Position numbers and translations under genes: made by a program. Source: Nitrospira sp. LK70 (GTDB lineage Bacteria > Nitrospirota > Nitrospiria > Nitrospirales > Nitrospiraceae). Taken from it: a DNA stretch of 36,182 nt. The stretch spans positions 1 to 36,182 of the forward strand of contig PHGD01000040.1 in the NCBI GenBank assembly GCA_011090425.1, in the 5' to 3' direction. Under the pieces are notes generated by a model. That model searched no databases and was not told where the DNA came from. It saw only the letters and a program-made list of their open reading frames with translations. Positions 9,501 through 16,711 of this stretch are shown here, piece after piece. The first letter of the stretch is position 1. The number at the start of each line of letters is the position of its first letter.

Positions 9501-9754
9501 CGGCACAGGACCTCCGCGAATCCATCATGGAGGGTGCGGTTCAACGAGTCCGGCCCAAGATGATGACGGTGGTGGCGATCATGGGCGGGTTGTTCCCTAT
9601 CATGTGGACCACGGGCGCCGGCGCCGACGTGATGAAACGGATTGCCGCCCCCATGATCGGCGGCATGGTGAGTTCGACCATTCTGACGCTGATCGTCATT
9701 CCGGTACTGTACTATTTTCATAATCGCCGCGCGCTCCGTCGTATGAACAATTAG
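6551..9754 (+). CDS. cusA: Heavy-metal efflux RND pump, CusA type
   Basis: A 1067-residue inner-membrane proton-driven pump of the HME-RND family, exporting Cu(+) or Ag(+) from periplasm or cytoplasm through CusB and CusC. The N terminus (NPVLVILCVLLLAGWGLWAL) is TM1. The TM4 motif GAMVDAAIVMIENAHKRLE (about 400-419) carries the proton-relay Asp in the monovalent-cation (Cus) context, unlike the divalent Czc motif. The porter region keeps NIWWMPIQTRTEMITTGVRS. Unusually, a Gly/Pro-rich stretch of about 35 residues (about 421-456: SSPGKEARPMGKEPAPAG and on to GCESD) lies in the cytoplasmic loop after TM4; many CusA proteins have a shorter, more conserved loop here. The frame is intact. ATGA overlap with cusB. 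Confidence 0.95.
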   Translation: MIARLIEGSARNPVLVILCVLLLAGWGLWALFQVPLDAIPDLSDVQVIVYTEWQGRSPTLIEDQITYPVVTSLLAGPKVKRVRGVSEYGVSYVYVIFEDRTDLYWARSRVLEYLQKLTGKLPPGVTPTLGPDATGVGWVYQYALVDESGTHDLAQLRSLQDWYLRYQLESVPGVAEVSAVGGFVKQYQIEVDPNTLAAYRLPIQRVIEAVRNSNAEVSGRVLEMAGTEYVIRGRGYLRSVDEIELIPVGTDGRGTPILVRDIGHVQLGPDQRRGIAELDGKGQIVGGIVIMRVGENALTVIERIKERLQEIIPTLPAGVRIVPTYDRSDLIHRAIAVLREKLLEESVIVSLIAVLFLFHFRSALVAILILPVAVLLAFIPMAYLKITSNIMSLGGIAIAIGAMVDAAIVMIENAHKRLEQSSPGKEARPMGKEPAPAGSGREGVTTPGAGGCESDRVEIIIAAAKEVGQPLFFSLLVIAVSFLPIFALESQEGRLFTPLAYTKTFSMLFAAALSVTLAPVLMVLLIRGKVRRETKNPLNRWLIALYRPILLGALRVRWVTLGLAVTAAAITVPAVSRLGAEFMPPLNEGTILYMPTTVPGLSIPEATKALQVQDQLLTTFPEVERVFGKMGKAPTATDPAFVGMAEITVTLKPEAQWQPGMTWDKLLDEMDAKLRIPGFPNIWWMPIQTRTEMITTGVRSPVGIKVLGPDLRTIERIGLEIEQALAGVPGTKSAFAERLNEGYYLDLIVNRHEAARYGLTVSDVQTVITSAIGGETVTTTVEGRERYPVNVRYKRELRDDPDRLKRVLIPTPTGAQIPLGQIAEMVMTQGPPSIADEAGSLAGLVSVSVSGRDLRGYVLDAQQVVREKVTIPSGYRLIWTGQYEHLVRAEERLKLVVPAILAVILLLLYLNFRSLAKSMIVLLSVPFAVIGAIWYLHYLGYNLSVAVWVGIIALAGVAAETGVVMLVYLDEAYERRVREGRMATAQDLRESIMEGAVQRVRPKMMTVVAIMGGLFPIMWTTGAGADVMKRIAAPMIGGMVSSTILTLIVIPVLYYFHNRRALRRMNN

Positions 9755-10091
9755 GCGCGATGCTCGTTCGCCGCGCGCGCGATGGGACCAATCCAGGCCA
9801 TCCAGCATTCCTTTCCGGCCAAGCTTCGGCAGCTGCCTCGCTCCTTCCGGTCATGCTCGCCCACTCCGGGGGCATCCGATAAGAGGTGAACAGAAGGAAC
9901 CATGCTCGCTGTCGTCAGACACGACCCCATCGACTCAGCAGTACGGTGTCCGAGCCTCGACACAGGTCGGGTATCATGGCGTTCTGTCCTGGCGAACAGC
10001 CCCACCGTTCTCACTCCATACGGATGGCCAAGGGCTCCTGATGAAAGACTCCTGACCCTGTTTATACTACGCGATCTGAGAGTTTTCATTG
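9755..10091. other. Gene-free stretch between cusA and IS630
   Basis: No supportable gene in these 337 bp. Open frames on both strands lack ribosome-binding sites and recognisable protein sequence. The stretch contains repeat copy B (9991-10018) and a GC-rich alternating run just after the cusA stop (CGCCGCGCGCGCGATGG, near 9770). It ends at the left boundary of the insertion sequence. Confidence 0.6.
9991..10018 (-). repeat. 28-bp repeat, copy B (downstream of cusA)
   Basis: Reverse-complement match (27/28) to 5079-5106, with CCAGGAC adjoining as in copy A. It lies 237 bp after the cusA stop and 76 bp before the IS630 left end, so the two copies bracket cusB-cusA in inverted orientation. 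Confidence 0.75.
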
Positions 10092-10161
10092 CTAGATCAT
10101 GTTCTATTTAATCTTGCATGATATGCGGTATAGTGCCCCTGCCTTTTAGGAGGGGGCGAAT

Positions 10162-10581
10162 ATGGCGGCATATTCACAGGATTTGCGCGATCGTGTGCTT
10201 CGCGGGCTGGAACGTGGCGAGGGCGCAACGTCGATTTCGCGTCGGCTGGAAGTCAGCCTGCGGTGGGTATACCACGTGAAGGATCGCTACGATAAGGATG
10301 GCGAACGCAGCGCGTTGCAGATTGGCGGTTATCGCCGGTCACGCGTGGCTGGCATGGAAACGCAAATTCGAGCCTGGATTCAAAACACGCCGGATATGAC
10401 ACTGGTCGAACTTAGCGGCCGCCTAGCCGAGCACAACGTTACCATCAAAACCACCGCACTCTGGCATCAATTGGATAAATGGAACTTGAGCTTTAAAAAC
10501 AACGCTGCACGCCAGCGAGCAAGAGCGCGAAGACGTGCAAGCCGAACGAGCAGAGTGGAAGGTAAATCAGCCCACGCTTGA
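10162..10581 (+). CDS. IS630 transposase, N-terminal frame (HTH)
   Basis: A 139-residue open frame; the first 110 or so residues are the DNA-binding half of an IS630 transposase. It begins MAAYSQDLRDRVLRGLERGE and contains a helix-turn-helix (GATSISRRLEVSLRWVYHV) and the LSGRLAEHNVTIKTTALW region. AGGAGGGGG precedes the ATG by a few bases. Family similarity is lost after LSFKNN; the rest is read in the wrong frame. The switch to the second frame occurs around the A-rich run TTTAAAAACAACG (about 10493-10506). Confidence 0.85.
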   Translation: MAAYSQDLRDRVLRGLERGEGATSISRRLEVSLRWVYHVKDRYDKDGERSALQIGGYRRSRVAGMETQIRAWIQNTPDMTLVELSGRLAEHNVTIKTTALWHQLDKWNLSFKNNAARQRARARRRASRTSRVEGKSAHA

Positions 10582-11098
10582 TGTCACCAAGCTGGTCTTT
10601 CTGGATGAAACTGGCGCATCCACCGACATGACGCGCACACGCGGACGTGCTCGTGTCGGCAAGCGTTGCGTCGCCTCTGTTCCGCATAGGCACTGGAAGA
10701 CAACCACCTTCATTGCAGGGTTGCGCGTGGGTGCCGTCACCGCGCCGCTGGTGCTCGATGGTCCGATGGACGGCGAAGCGTTTCTCGTCTACGTGAAGGC
10801 ATGCCTTTGTCCAACGCTCTCGCCAGGCGACATCGTCATTGCTGATAATGTATCGAGCCACAAAGGGGAACTGGCGCGTCTAGCTATTGAAGCAACCGGC
10901 GCAACCTTGCAGTTGCTGCCGCCTTATTCACCCGACCTTAATCCCATCGAAAAACTCTTCTCCAAACTCAAAGCCATGCTGCGCAAAGCCGCACATCGCA
11001 CCGTCGATGCGCTCTGGCAGGAAATCGGAACGCTCCTTGATACCTTCTCGCCACAAGAATGCGCCAACTACTTGAAATCATCAGGATACAGCGCGTGA
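10535..11098 (+). CDS. IS630 transposase, catalytic frame (DDE)
   Basis: This frame encodes the RNase H-like DDE domain that cuts and joins the element ends. Seen: LVFLDETGAS (first Asp), GDIVIADNVSSHKG (second Asp), LLPPYSPDLNPIEKLFSKLK (Glu). Reading upstream of 10535 in this frame gives TLHASEQEREDVQAERAEW, the normal continuation of LSFK in relatives, so the two halves are one gene displaced by one base. This could be programmed frameshifting on the A-run, used by some IS elements, or an inactivating indel; the sequence cannot decide. The stop lies inside the right inverted repeat. Confidence 0.88.
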   Translation: MQAERAEWKVNQPTLDVTKLVFLDETGASTDMTRTRGRARVGKRCVASVPHRHWKTTTFIAGLRVGAVTAPLVLDGPMDGEAFLVYVKACLCPTLSPGDIVIADNVSSHKGELARLAIEATGATLQLLPPYSPDLNPIEKLFSKLKAMLRKAAHRTVDALWQEIGTLLDTFSPQECANYLKSSGYSA

Positions 11099-11237
11099 CT
11101 AAATAGAAAATGCTCTAGTGCAGTAGTAATTGGCTGCGGGTCAATGATTCTACCGTCCACGATTCTTTTTGAGTTTCTTCCGATTATGTAATACACCTTT
11201 ACTCGCATAGGTTTGTAAAAGCAGTGGGGATAAGCTC

Positions 11238-13082
11238 ATGAGTCATATCCTTGGAATCTCGGCCTTCTACCATGACAGTGCGGCCTGTCTCATCCGCAAG
11301 GGAGACATCATAGCTGCTGCTCAGGAAGAACGGTTTACTCGAAAGAAGCACGATTCCGGTTTCCCTTCTCATGCAGTGACCTACTGCTTGAAGGAGGGAG
11401 GAATTCCCATGGGTGATCTTCGATATATCGTCTTCTATGATAAACCGCTCGTGAAATTTGAGCGATTGATCGAGACGTACTTGGCATTTGCTCCGAAGGG
11501 GCTCCAGTCGTTTGTGGCGGCTATGCCGGTGTGGCTCAAGGAAAAACTCTTACTCCGAAATCTGCTTGCGAAGGAGTTTCTCGCGTTGGCGCCGGAGATG
11601 ACCCAGTCGACGCTTCCCCAGCTGTTGTTCGGTGAGCACCATGAATCGCATGCCGCCTCCGCATTTTATCCGTCGCCCTATGACAGGGCGGTCGTTCTGT
11701 GTATGGATGGCGTTGGCGAATGGGCCACAACGTCTGCCTGGCTTGGCGAGGGCAACGCGCTGACGCCCCTCTGGGAAATTTCGTTCCCTCATTCCCTGGG
11801 GCTTCTCTATTCAGCCTTCACATACTACACGGGCTTCAAGGTCAATTCCGGTGAGTATAAGTTGATGGGGTTGGCCCCGTATGGGGAACCGAAATATGTG
11901 AAGGCTATCTACGATCATCTTCTTGATCTCAAACCGGACGGGACATTCCGCTTGAACATGGACTATTTCAACTATTGCACTGGATTGACCATGACCGGAG
12001 ACAAGTTCGATGACTTGTTCGGAGGACCCCCGCGGAAAGCGGAGAGTAAGTTGACGCAACGTGAGATGGATTTGGCCCGTTCAATCCAAGAAGTGACCGA
12101 AGAGGTCATGCTCCGTGTCACGAAAACGCTACACCGCGAAACCGGGGTTGAGTATCTCTGTATGGCCGGTGGTGTCGCGCTCAATTGTGTGGGGAATGGG
12201 AGGATCCTACGAGAAGGTCCGTTCAAAGGGATCTGGATTCAGCCGGCAGCTGGAGACGCGGGAGGAGCGGTCGGTGCTGCGTTGAGTGCATGGTATCGTT
12301 ATGATGATCAGCCGAGAGGCTCGACCGGTATTGACCGGATGAGCGGGAGCTATCTGGGGCCGCGACACACGAATGCCGAAATCGAGCAGTATCTCAAGCA
12401 GGTTGAGGCGCCATATGAATTGCTCGATGATAATCAGCTGTTCGACCGGGTAGCAAAAGATCTCGCGGAAGGGAAGGTTGTCGGCTGGTTGCAAGGGCGG
12501 ATGGAGTTCGGCCCGCGTGCGCTCGGCGCTCGAAGCATCCTTGGTGATGCCAGAAATACGAAGATGCAGTCGGTGATGAATCTGAAGATCAAGTATCGGG
12601 AGTCGTTTCGTCCCTTTGCCCCCTCAGTCCTCCGGGAGCGTGTGTCGGATTTCTTTGAGATGAATACGGACAGTCCCTACATGCTGCTGGTGGCGTCGGT
12701 GGTGGAGAAACGACGGTTGCCTTTGCCTGCCAATCGATCAGATCTATGGGGAATCGATCTGTTGAATGTCGCACGGTCCGATATTCCCGCCGTTACCCAT
12801 TTGGATTACTCGGCCAGAATACAAACCGTCCATGAGGAGACCAACCCTAGGTATTACCGGTTGCTCAAGTCGTTCGAAGCACAGACCGGCTACCCCGTTT
12901 TGGTCAACACATCTTTCAATGTACGAGGAGAGCCGATCGTGTCCACACCGGAGGATGCCTACCGATGTTTTATGCGGACTGAAATGGACGTGCTCGTCCT
13001 GGAAAACTGTGTCCTGTTTAAAACGCAACAAAAACCTTTGGGAAACGATACAAATTGGCAAAAAGAATTCGAGCTGGATTAG
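11238..13082 (+). CDS. Carbamoyltransferase, NodU/CmcH family
   Basis: A 614-residue enzyme expected to make carbamoyl-AMP from carbamoyl phosphate and ATP and transfer the carbamoyl group to a hydroxyl of a sugar or small molecule. The N-terminal Kae1-like domain begins ILGISAFYHDSAACLI; the metal-binding motif is GEHHESHAASAF (residues 132-143), followed by VVLCMDGVGEW. Ligand loops include LCMAGGVALNCVGNG. The C-terminal YrdC-like domain has GWLQGRMEFGPRALGARSIL and YPVLVNTSFNVRGEPIV. Only a weak RBS (GTGGGGAT) precedes the ATG. It is followed 11 bp later by an SxtJ gene, a pairing seen in polysaccharide or secondary-metabolite clusters. The acceptor cannot be deduced. Confidence 0.93.
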   Translation: MSHILGISAFYHDSAACLIRKGDIIAAAQEERFTRKKHDSGFPSHAVTYCLKEGGIPMGDLRYIVFYDKPLVKFERLIETYLAFAPKGLQSFVAAMPVWLKEKLLLRNLLAKEFLALAPEMTQSTLPQLLFGEHHESHAASAFYPSPYDRAVVLCMDGVGEWATTSAWLGEGNALTPLWEISFPHSLGLLYSAFTYYTGFKVNSGEYKLMGLAPYGEPKYVKAIYDHLLDLKPDGTFRLNMDYFNYCTGLTMTGDKFDDLFGGPPRKAESKLTQREMDLARSIQEVTEEVMLRVTKTLHRETGVEYLCMAGGVALNCVGNGRILREGPFKGIWIQPAAGDAGGAVGAALSAWYRYDDQPRGSTGIDRMSGSYLGPRHTNAEIEQYLKQVEAPYELLDDNQLFDRVAKDLAEGKVVGWLQGRMEFGPRALGARSILGDARNTKMQSVMNLKIKYRESFRPFAPSVLRERVSDFFEMNTDSPYMLLVASVVEKRRLPLPANRSDLWGIDLLNVARSDIPAVTHLDYSARIQTVHEETNPRYYRLLKSFEAQTGYPVLVNTSFNVRGEPIVSTPEDAYRCFMRTEMDVLVLENCVLFKTQQKPLGNDTNWQKEFELD

Positions 13083-13093
13083 GAGATGGCGCG

Positions 13094-13498
13094 ATGGATC
13101 GACCAAGTCAACAGCCTACCAAGAAGGAATTGCGACAGTTCGGTCTCCTGGTTGGAGGCATATTTGCGGTCATCGGACTGTGGCCTGTCGTGTTCCGAAG
13201 TGAGTCACCCCGCTGGTGGGCGATGATTCTGGGGAGCCTGCTCATTGTTCTGGGTGCAATCGCTCCGCAGAGTTTGAAACAGGTTCATGGTGGATGGATG
13301 AAGATAGGCCACATTCTCGGTTCCATCAATACGAGAATCCTACTGGGGATTATCTATTATCTGCTTATTACACCGATGGGTTTGGTCATGCGTTTGATGG
13401 GTAAGGATCCCATGCATCGAACCTTTGCGCAAGGTACGGACACCTATCGCATCGTGCGATCTCCGCGACCACGTCATCATATGCGAAACCAATTTTAG
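13094..13498 (+). CDS. SxtJ-family small membrane protein
   Basis: A 134-residue protein with three hydrophobic segments (LLVGGIFAVIGLWPVVF; WWAMILGSLLIVLGAIAP; ILLGIIYYLLITPMGLVMRL), then a polar end including GKDPMHRTF. This organisation fits the SxtJ family, small membrane proteins commonly next to NodU/CmcH carbamoyltransferases; the biochemical role is unknown. ATG 13094 is chosen because AGGAGA lies seven bases upstream; the open frame reaches back to 13055 inside the preceding gene without an RBS. The last residues (PRPRHHMRNQF) look unlike a family terminus, and the next gene is a relic, so the 3' end may have been altered. Confidence 0.8.
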   Translation: MDRPSQQPTKKELRQFGLLVGGIFAVIGLWPVVFRSESPRWWAMILGSLLIVLGAIAPQSLKQVHGGWMKIGHILGSINTRILLGIIYYLLITPMGLVMRLMGKDPMHRTFAQGTDTYRIVRSPRPRHHMRNQF

Positions 13499-13529
13499 GT
13501 TATCCCGGTGCTTGTAGGCAAAGGATCCT

Positions 13530-13679
13530 ATGCTTTCTGTAGTCGTGCCCGGTCGGAATAAGAGCCCCCATATCGAGGCCTGGGTGTGATCGATTCTGGG
13601 CCAGGAACGTCCTGCAGAGGGGAGTGAGGTTATTGTCGTTGACGGAATTTCCGACGATGGCACACGAGAGATTTTGTTA
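13530..13679 (+). pseudogene. Glycosyltransferase family 2 relic (N-terminal fragment with stop)
   Basis: Starting at ATG 13530 the frame reads MLSVVVPGRNKSPHIEAWV, then TGA at 13587-13589, then SILGQERPAEGSEVIVVDGISDDGTREIL. This is the start of a GT-A glycosyltransferase of family 2: the SVVVP strand, a [VI]xVxDGxSxDGT motif and the T-REIL helix. About 50 codons remain; the nonsense codon at codon 20 and the loss of everything after 13679 make it a pseudogene. The following bases belong to an antitoxin relic on the other strand. It probably belonged with the upstream carbamoyltransferase/SxtJ genes. Confidence 0.8.
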
Positions 13680-13918
13680 GTGGCGGGCCTATCGAGCATG
13701 GCCGTAAAGGGCTTGAATGCGTCGGGAGATGGCTCGAAATACCGGCAATTGAGAAAAACCGTTTCAGCTTCGCGGCATGCCGCTTCAAGCATGAATTCCG
13801 ACCGGCTGCGTCCCAGCACTTCCGCTGCCCGGTCAACTATCGCCTTCTGCTTTTGACTGGCGCGCAAGTAAATGGTCTCTCCCCGGCCTCCCTCCCTTGC
13901 CGCAGTAGCCGCCTCATT
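13680..13918 (-). pseudogene. DUF1778 (TacA-like) antitoxin relic, both ends damaged
   Basis: The minus strand reads ETIYLRASQKQKAIVDRAAE, VLGRSRSEFMLEAACREAET and then FEPSPDAFKPFTAMLDRPAT, the ribbon-helix-helix antitoxin of DUF1778/GNAT-toxin modules. No in-frame ATG or GTG exists before the conserved N terminus; the only start is a TTG at 13867 inside the domain, and an in-frame TAA lies upstream. The usual end (PATEN-LRRLL type) is missing: after PAT the frame runs into the antisense of the glycosyltransferase relic. No acetyltransferase toxin gene follows. It is probably non-functional. Confidence 0.75.
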
Positions 13919-13942
13919 CGGTTGTGGTATCCCTGCGTACGG

Positions 13943-14344
13943 TTAATTATCCTCCTCACCAGCCAATTTCAGAACCGTTGCCCGCGTCATCGGTGACAGG
14001 CGAAAACGCTTGAGCTGGAGCTGATTAATCGGTTTCTTGACACTTGCCATCAGCCTGGCGCGCTTTGCATTCAGTAGCAGGCCAAGGGTTCCCGTTACAA
14101 GAATCCTCCGTCTGTCGGCTTCCTCCCTGGCCAGGCCATCATCGAGCAAGGCTACAACTCCACCCATCTCGGAAGGCAATAGTAACACCTCCGTTTCACC
14201 GGGACCCAGGTCATGCTTGAACGGCATCATTGCCGTAACAGTTGGAGAGCACACCATCAGCCATGGCAGCGCCTTTACATCAAGCAGATCAATTCCAATC
14301 GATCGACCTTCCTCAAGTTCCTGCAGCACGGCGGGGGAGTAAAG
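13943..14344 (-). pseudogene. DUF3368 PIN-like toxin, N-terminally truncated at the group II intron
   Basis: The minus strand encodes LYSPAVLQELEEGRSIGIDL, then DDGLAREEADRRRILVTGTL and GLLLNAKRARL, ending QLQLKRFRLSPMTRATVLKL. This is the C-terminal two-thirds of a DUF3368 protein, a PIN-like predicted nuclease often paired with a UPF0175 antitoxin. About 45 N-terminal residues with the first acidic residues (DTSPLI type) are absent. Similarity stops at about 14345, where the intron begins. The missing N terminus is not found on the far side of the intron (16434 onward), so the gene was truncated, not merely interrupted. A GTG at about 14329 could start a shorter frame. Confidence 0.72.
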
Positions 14345-14701
14345 ATGCGCCCGGCAAGAGACGGGAGGAGAGGGAGTAGATTGATCTGATGCAGGTATTG
14401 AATCCTAGATGTGTCGCAAACGAGGTCAGGCAAGGCGCGGTTCTTTCAGGAGCTGCTCCTCATTCAAGCGGAATGACGGAAAAGGTGTCAGGGTGCGTCG
14501 GCGAGAAGCCGGAGGAGAGTCGCGAATGAAAGAGTCGTACAAGGTAAGCCCTAGCCAGTCGCCTTGGCCTCGCGTGATGCGGCATGACGGGCAACCGGCA
14601 GGACGAAGCGTTCACAGAGGTACAACCGGGCGGTGTATGGAGCTCCGAAAGCATCTTTCTGCGGTGGCCGACCTTGTCCTGACAAGGGGAAGGCACTCGT
14701 C

Positions 14702-16362
14702 ATGTCGAACAACAACGGCGAGTCCGATGTGACCCCCACGGAGTCTGAGACCACCGGCACGGTTGGACACTTTTCTCACGGAAGCCGAAAGACTCCGGCG
14801 ACATCCACTTCTTCCATGGGAGCGGATCGGTCGGAGAAGGTGCGACGCCACAAGCCCGACCGGCACGTCGCCAGGGAGTCAGACAGTTCCATAGTACCGA
14901 AGAAACCGGCGAACAACGGTGGTGTGCCGCTGCCTGTGGAGTCGATGGAGGGAAGGGGACTGACCAAGGAGAACATCAAGCAATCGTCACTGGACCGGAT
15001 ACAAAGCCGGAGCTCGGACGGGACACCGTTCGTACCCAGATCGCGTGGATTGCTAGGTGTACGTGACGCGGCACAGAAGGATAAGAAACGACAGTTCACG
15101 AGTGTACTGCACCCCATCACGCCAGAACTCTTGCGCGCCAGCTTCTTGGAACTGAAGAAGCGAGCTGCGCCGGGAGTCGATGGTGAAACGTGGCCTGACG
15201 ACGCGGTGGAGTTTGAAGAGCGGATCGACGATCTGCATGGACGAATTCATCGCGGAGCGTACCGAGCCAAGCCTTCCAAGCGGATGTCTATCCCGAAGCC
15301 TGGGGCCGGATGCGACCGCTGGGAATCGTGTCTCTGGAGGATAAGCTTGTCCAACAGGCGGCACGCACGGTGCTGGAATGTATCTACGAACAAGACTTTC
15401 TGGGGTTCAGTTACGGTTTTCGTCCCGGACGGAGCTGTCACCAAGCCCTGGATGCGCTGTTTGTAGGGATCACGAATCAGAAAGTGAACTGGATCATCGA
15501 TGCGGACATTCGGGGCTTCTTTGATAACCTCAGTCACGAATGGCTGATGCAGTTTCTGGAGCATCGAATCGCCGACGGGCGGATGCTGCGGCTCCTGAAG
15601 AAATGGCTCAGGGCTGGAGTATCAGAAGATGGCGAGTGGTCCCCCACGAAAGTCGGAACGCCCCAGGGAGCGGTGATGTCGCCACTGCTCGCGAACGTGT
15701 TCTTACACTACGCGTTGGACCTCTGGATCCAGGCTGGGCGCACACGCCAAATCACAGGTGAAGTCACCATCGTACGCTATGCCGACGACTTTGTGATCGG
15801 GTTCCGGGAGGAATCGGATGCCCGAAAATGTTTGGCCGCATTGGGAGAGCGGTGTGCCAAGCTCGGCTTGGAGCTGCACTCGGAGAAAACGCGGCTGATC
15901 GAATTCGGACGCTACGCAGAGGAGGAGCGAGCGAAACGCAGTGATGGCCCGCCGGAGACATTCGACTTTCCGGGTGTTACGCATATCAGCGGCAAGACCC
16001 GGCGAGGCGATTTCACGATCCACCGCATAACGTCGCGGAAGAAATTCCACGCCAAACTGGCAAACCTCAAGGAGAAACTCTCACGGAGACGCCACGACGA
16101 CCTCGCGAAAGTCGGTGCGTGGCTGCACGGTGTGTATCGCAGCTGGTGTCAGTACTATGCAGTCCCCGGCAACTACACACGCTTGCAACAATTCCGTGAC
16201 GCGATCCAGGACCGGTGGCTCCGCACGCTGCGCCGCCGCAGCCAACGCGGACGCCGCTTGACCTAGGAAAAGTTCTCGAAGCTCTGCAGACGTTGGCTAC
16301 CGGCGCCGAAGATCCTTCATCCTTATCCCAACGTGCGGGTTGCATGTCACCATCCAAGGTAA
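14702..16362 (+). pseudogene. Group II intron reverse transcriptase/maturase, frameshift plus nonsense
   Basis: Intron-encoded protein for splicing and retrohoming. From ATG 14702 an unconserved lead is followed by the RT start FTSVLHPITPELLRASFLEL, KKRAAPGVDGETW and MSIPKP. At about 15298-15310 the frame shifts by one base (probably a lost base in the GGGGCC run); the second frame continues MRPLGIVSLEDKLVQQA, FLGFSYGFRPGRSC, WIIDADIRGFFDNLSH, GTPQGAVMSPLLANVF and the catalytic YADD box (VRYADDFVIGF). The maturase domain runs to RRRSQRGRRLT, then TAG at 16264-16266. Beyond it the same frame reads EKFSKLCRRWLPAPKILHPY to TAA 16360-16362, the normal ending; TAG probably replaces TGG. Confidence 0.88.
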
Positions 16363-16430
16363 GAGCCGTATGCGGTAGTGCCGCACGTACGGATCTGTGC
16401 GGGGGGCGGTCAGCAATGACCGTCCCCCGC
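16363..16430 (+). ncRNA. Group II intron domains V and VI
   Basis: Bases 16363-16395 form the domain V hairpin: GAGCCGTATGCGG pairs with CCGCACGTACGGATC around a short loop, including the catalytic AGC triad. It starts directly after the maturase stop. Bases 16399-16430 form a very strong second hairpin, GCGGGGGGCGGTCA against TGACCGTCCCCCGC with a GCAA loop, in the domain VI position. The stem could also serve as a transcription barrier. Confidence 0.72.
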
Positions 16431-16483
16431 AATAACCTTTGTCACTCTTTAGCCATATCGGTGTCGAAGTGTGGGCCTACTGG

Positions 16484-16708
16484 CTATTCAACTGCGAGAA
16501 ACTCTTCGAGTGACAGGCCGATATCGTGGGCAATTTGGCGGAGCAAAGACGGTGAAATATCGCGACCTGGATGGAGCGGAACGGTGGTCACGCGACCATA
16601 GGGGTGTCGGAACTGCTTGTGGGACCCGCGCTGTCGTACTTCTTGAAAGCCAAGTCGCTCTAATAGCGTGACCACCTCAAGAGGCTTGAGAACAGGCGCT
16701 TTGGCCAT
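16484..16708 (-). CDS. hicA: HicA-type mRNA interferase toxin
   Basis: A 74-residue toxin of the HicA family, a double-stranded-RNA-binding-fold endoribonuclease that cuts mRNA. The catalytic His is in [12 protein letters not shown] (His30), followed by the [20 protein letters not shown] segment typical of the family, and it ends [10 protein letters not shown]. The start lies three bases after the hicB stop, so it is translated from the same message. Frame and length are intact, in contrast to the damaged toxin genes around it. It ends 50 bp from the intron 3' end. Confidence 0.92.
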   Translation of the reverse strand: MAKAPVLKPLEVVTLLERLGFQEVRQRGSHKQFRHPYGRVTTVPLHPGRDISPSLLRQIAHDIGLSLEEFLAVE

Positions 16709-16711
16709 CCA

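Larger units (their letters stand above)
10095..11115 (+). mobile_element. IS630-family insertion sequence (about 1.02 kb)
   Basis: The element is delimited by 19-bp terminal inverted repeats: left GATCATGTTCTATTTAATC (10095-10113) and right, read inward, GAGCATTTTCTATTTAGTC (11097-11115), 16 of 19 identical. Both ends abut TA (10093-10094 and 11116-11117), matching the TA target duplication of the IS630/Tc1 superfamily, and both sit inside CTAG. The length is normal for IS630. It carries one transposase split over two frames. The element separates the copper block from the carbamoyltransferase gene. Confidence 0.88.
14345..16433 (+). mobile_element. Group II intron with degenerate reverse transcriptase
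   Basis: About 2.09 kb of retroelement. The putative 5' end ATGCGCCCGGC at 14345 resembles the GUGCG start of bacterial group II introns with the first base changed; a start near 14408 (GTGTCGC) is an alternative. A maturase ORF occupies the middle and a typical domain V hairpin plus domain VI hairpin follow it (16363-16430). The 3' end is placed just after domain VI. The intron lies among toxin-antitoxin genes, opposite in strand to the truncated DUF3368 gene and 50 bp before the hicA stop. With its encoded protein broken twice it cannot move unaided. Confidence 0.78.

Noticed and set aside
9751..10089. 112-codon minus-strand open frame between cusA and IS630
   Set aside because: No RBS or recognisable domain; it contains repeat copy B, and the shared peptide with the copy A frame is explained by the DNA repeat.
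16434..16483. Possible attC target of the group II intron, as in IIC-attC introns
   Set aside because: Neither intron flank has R''/R' boxes, so an attC insertion site is not supported.
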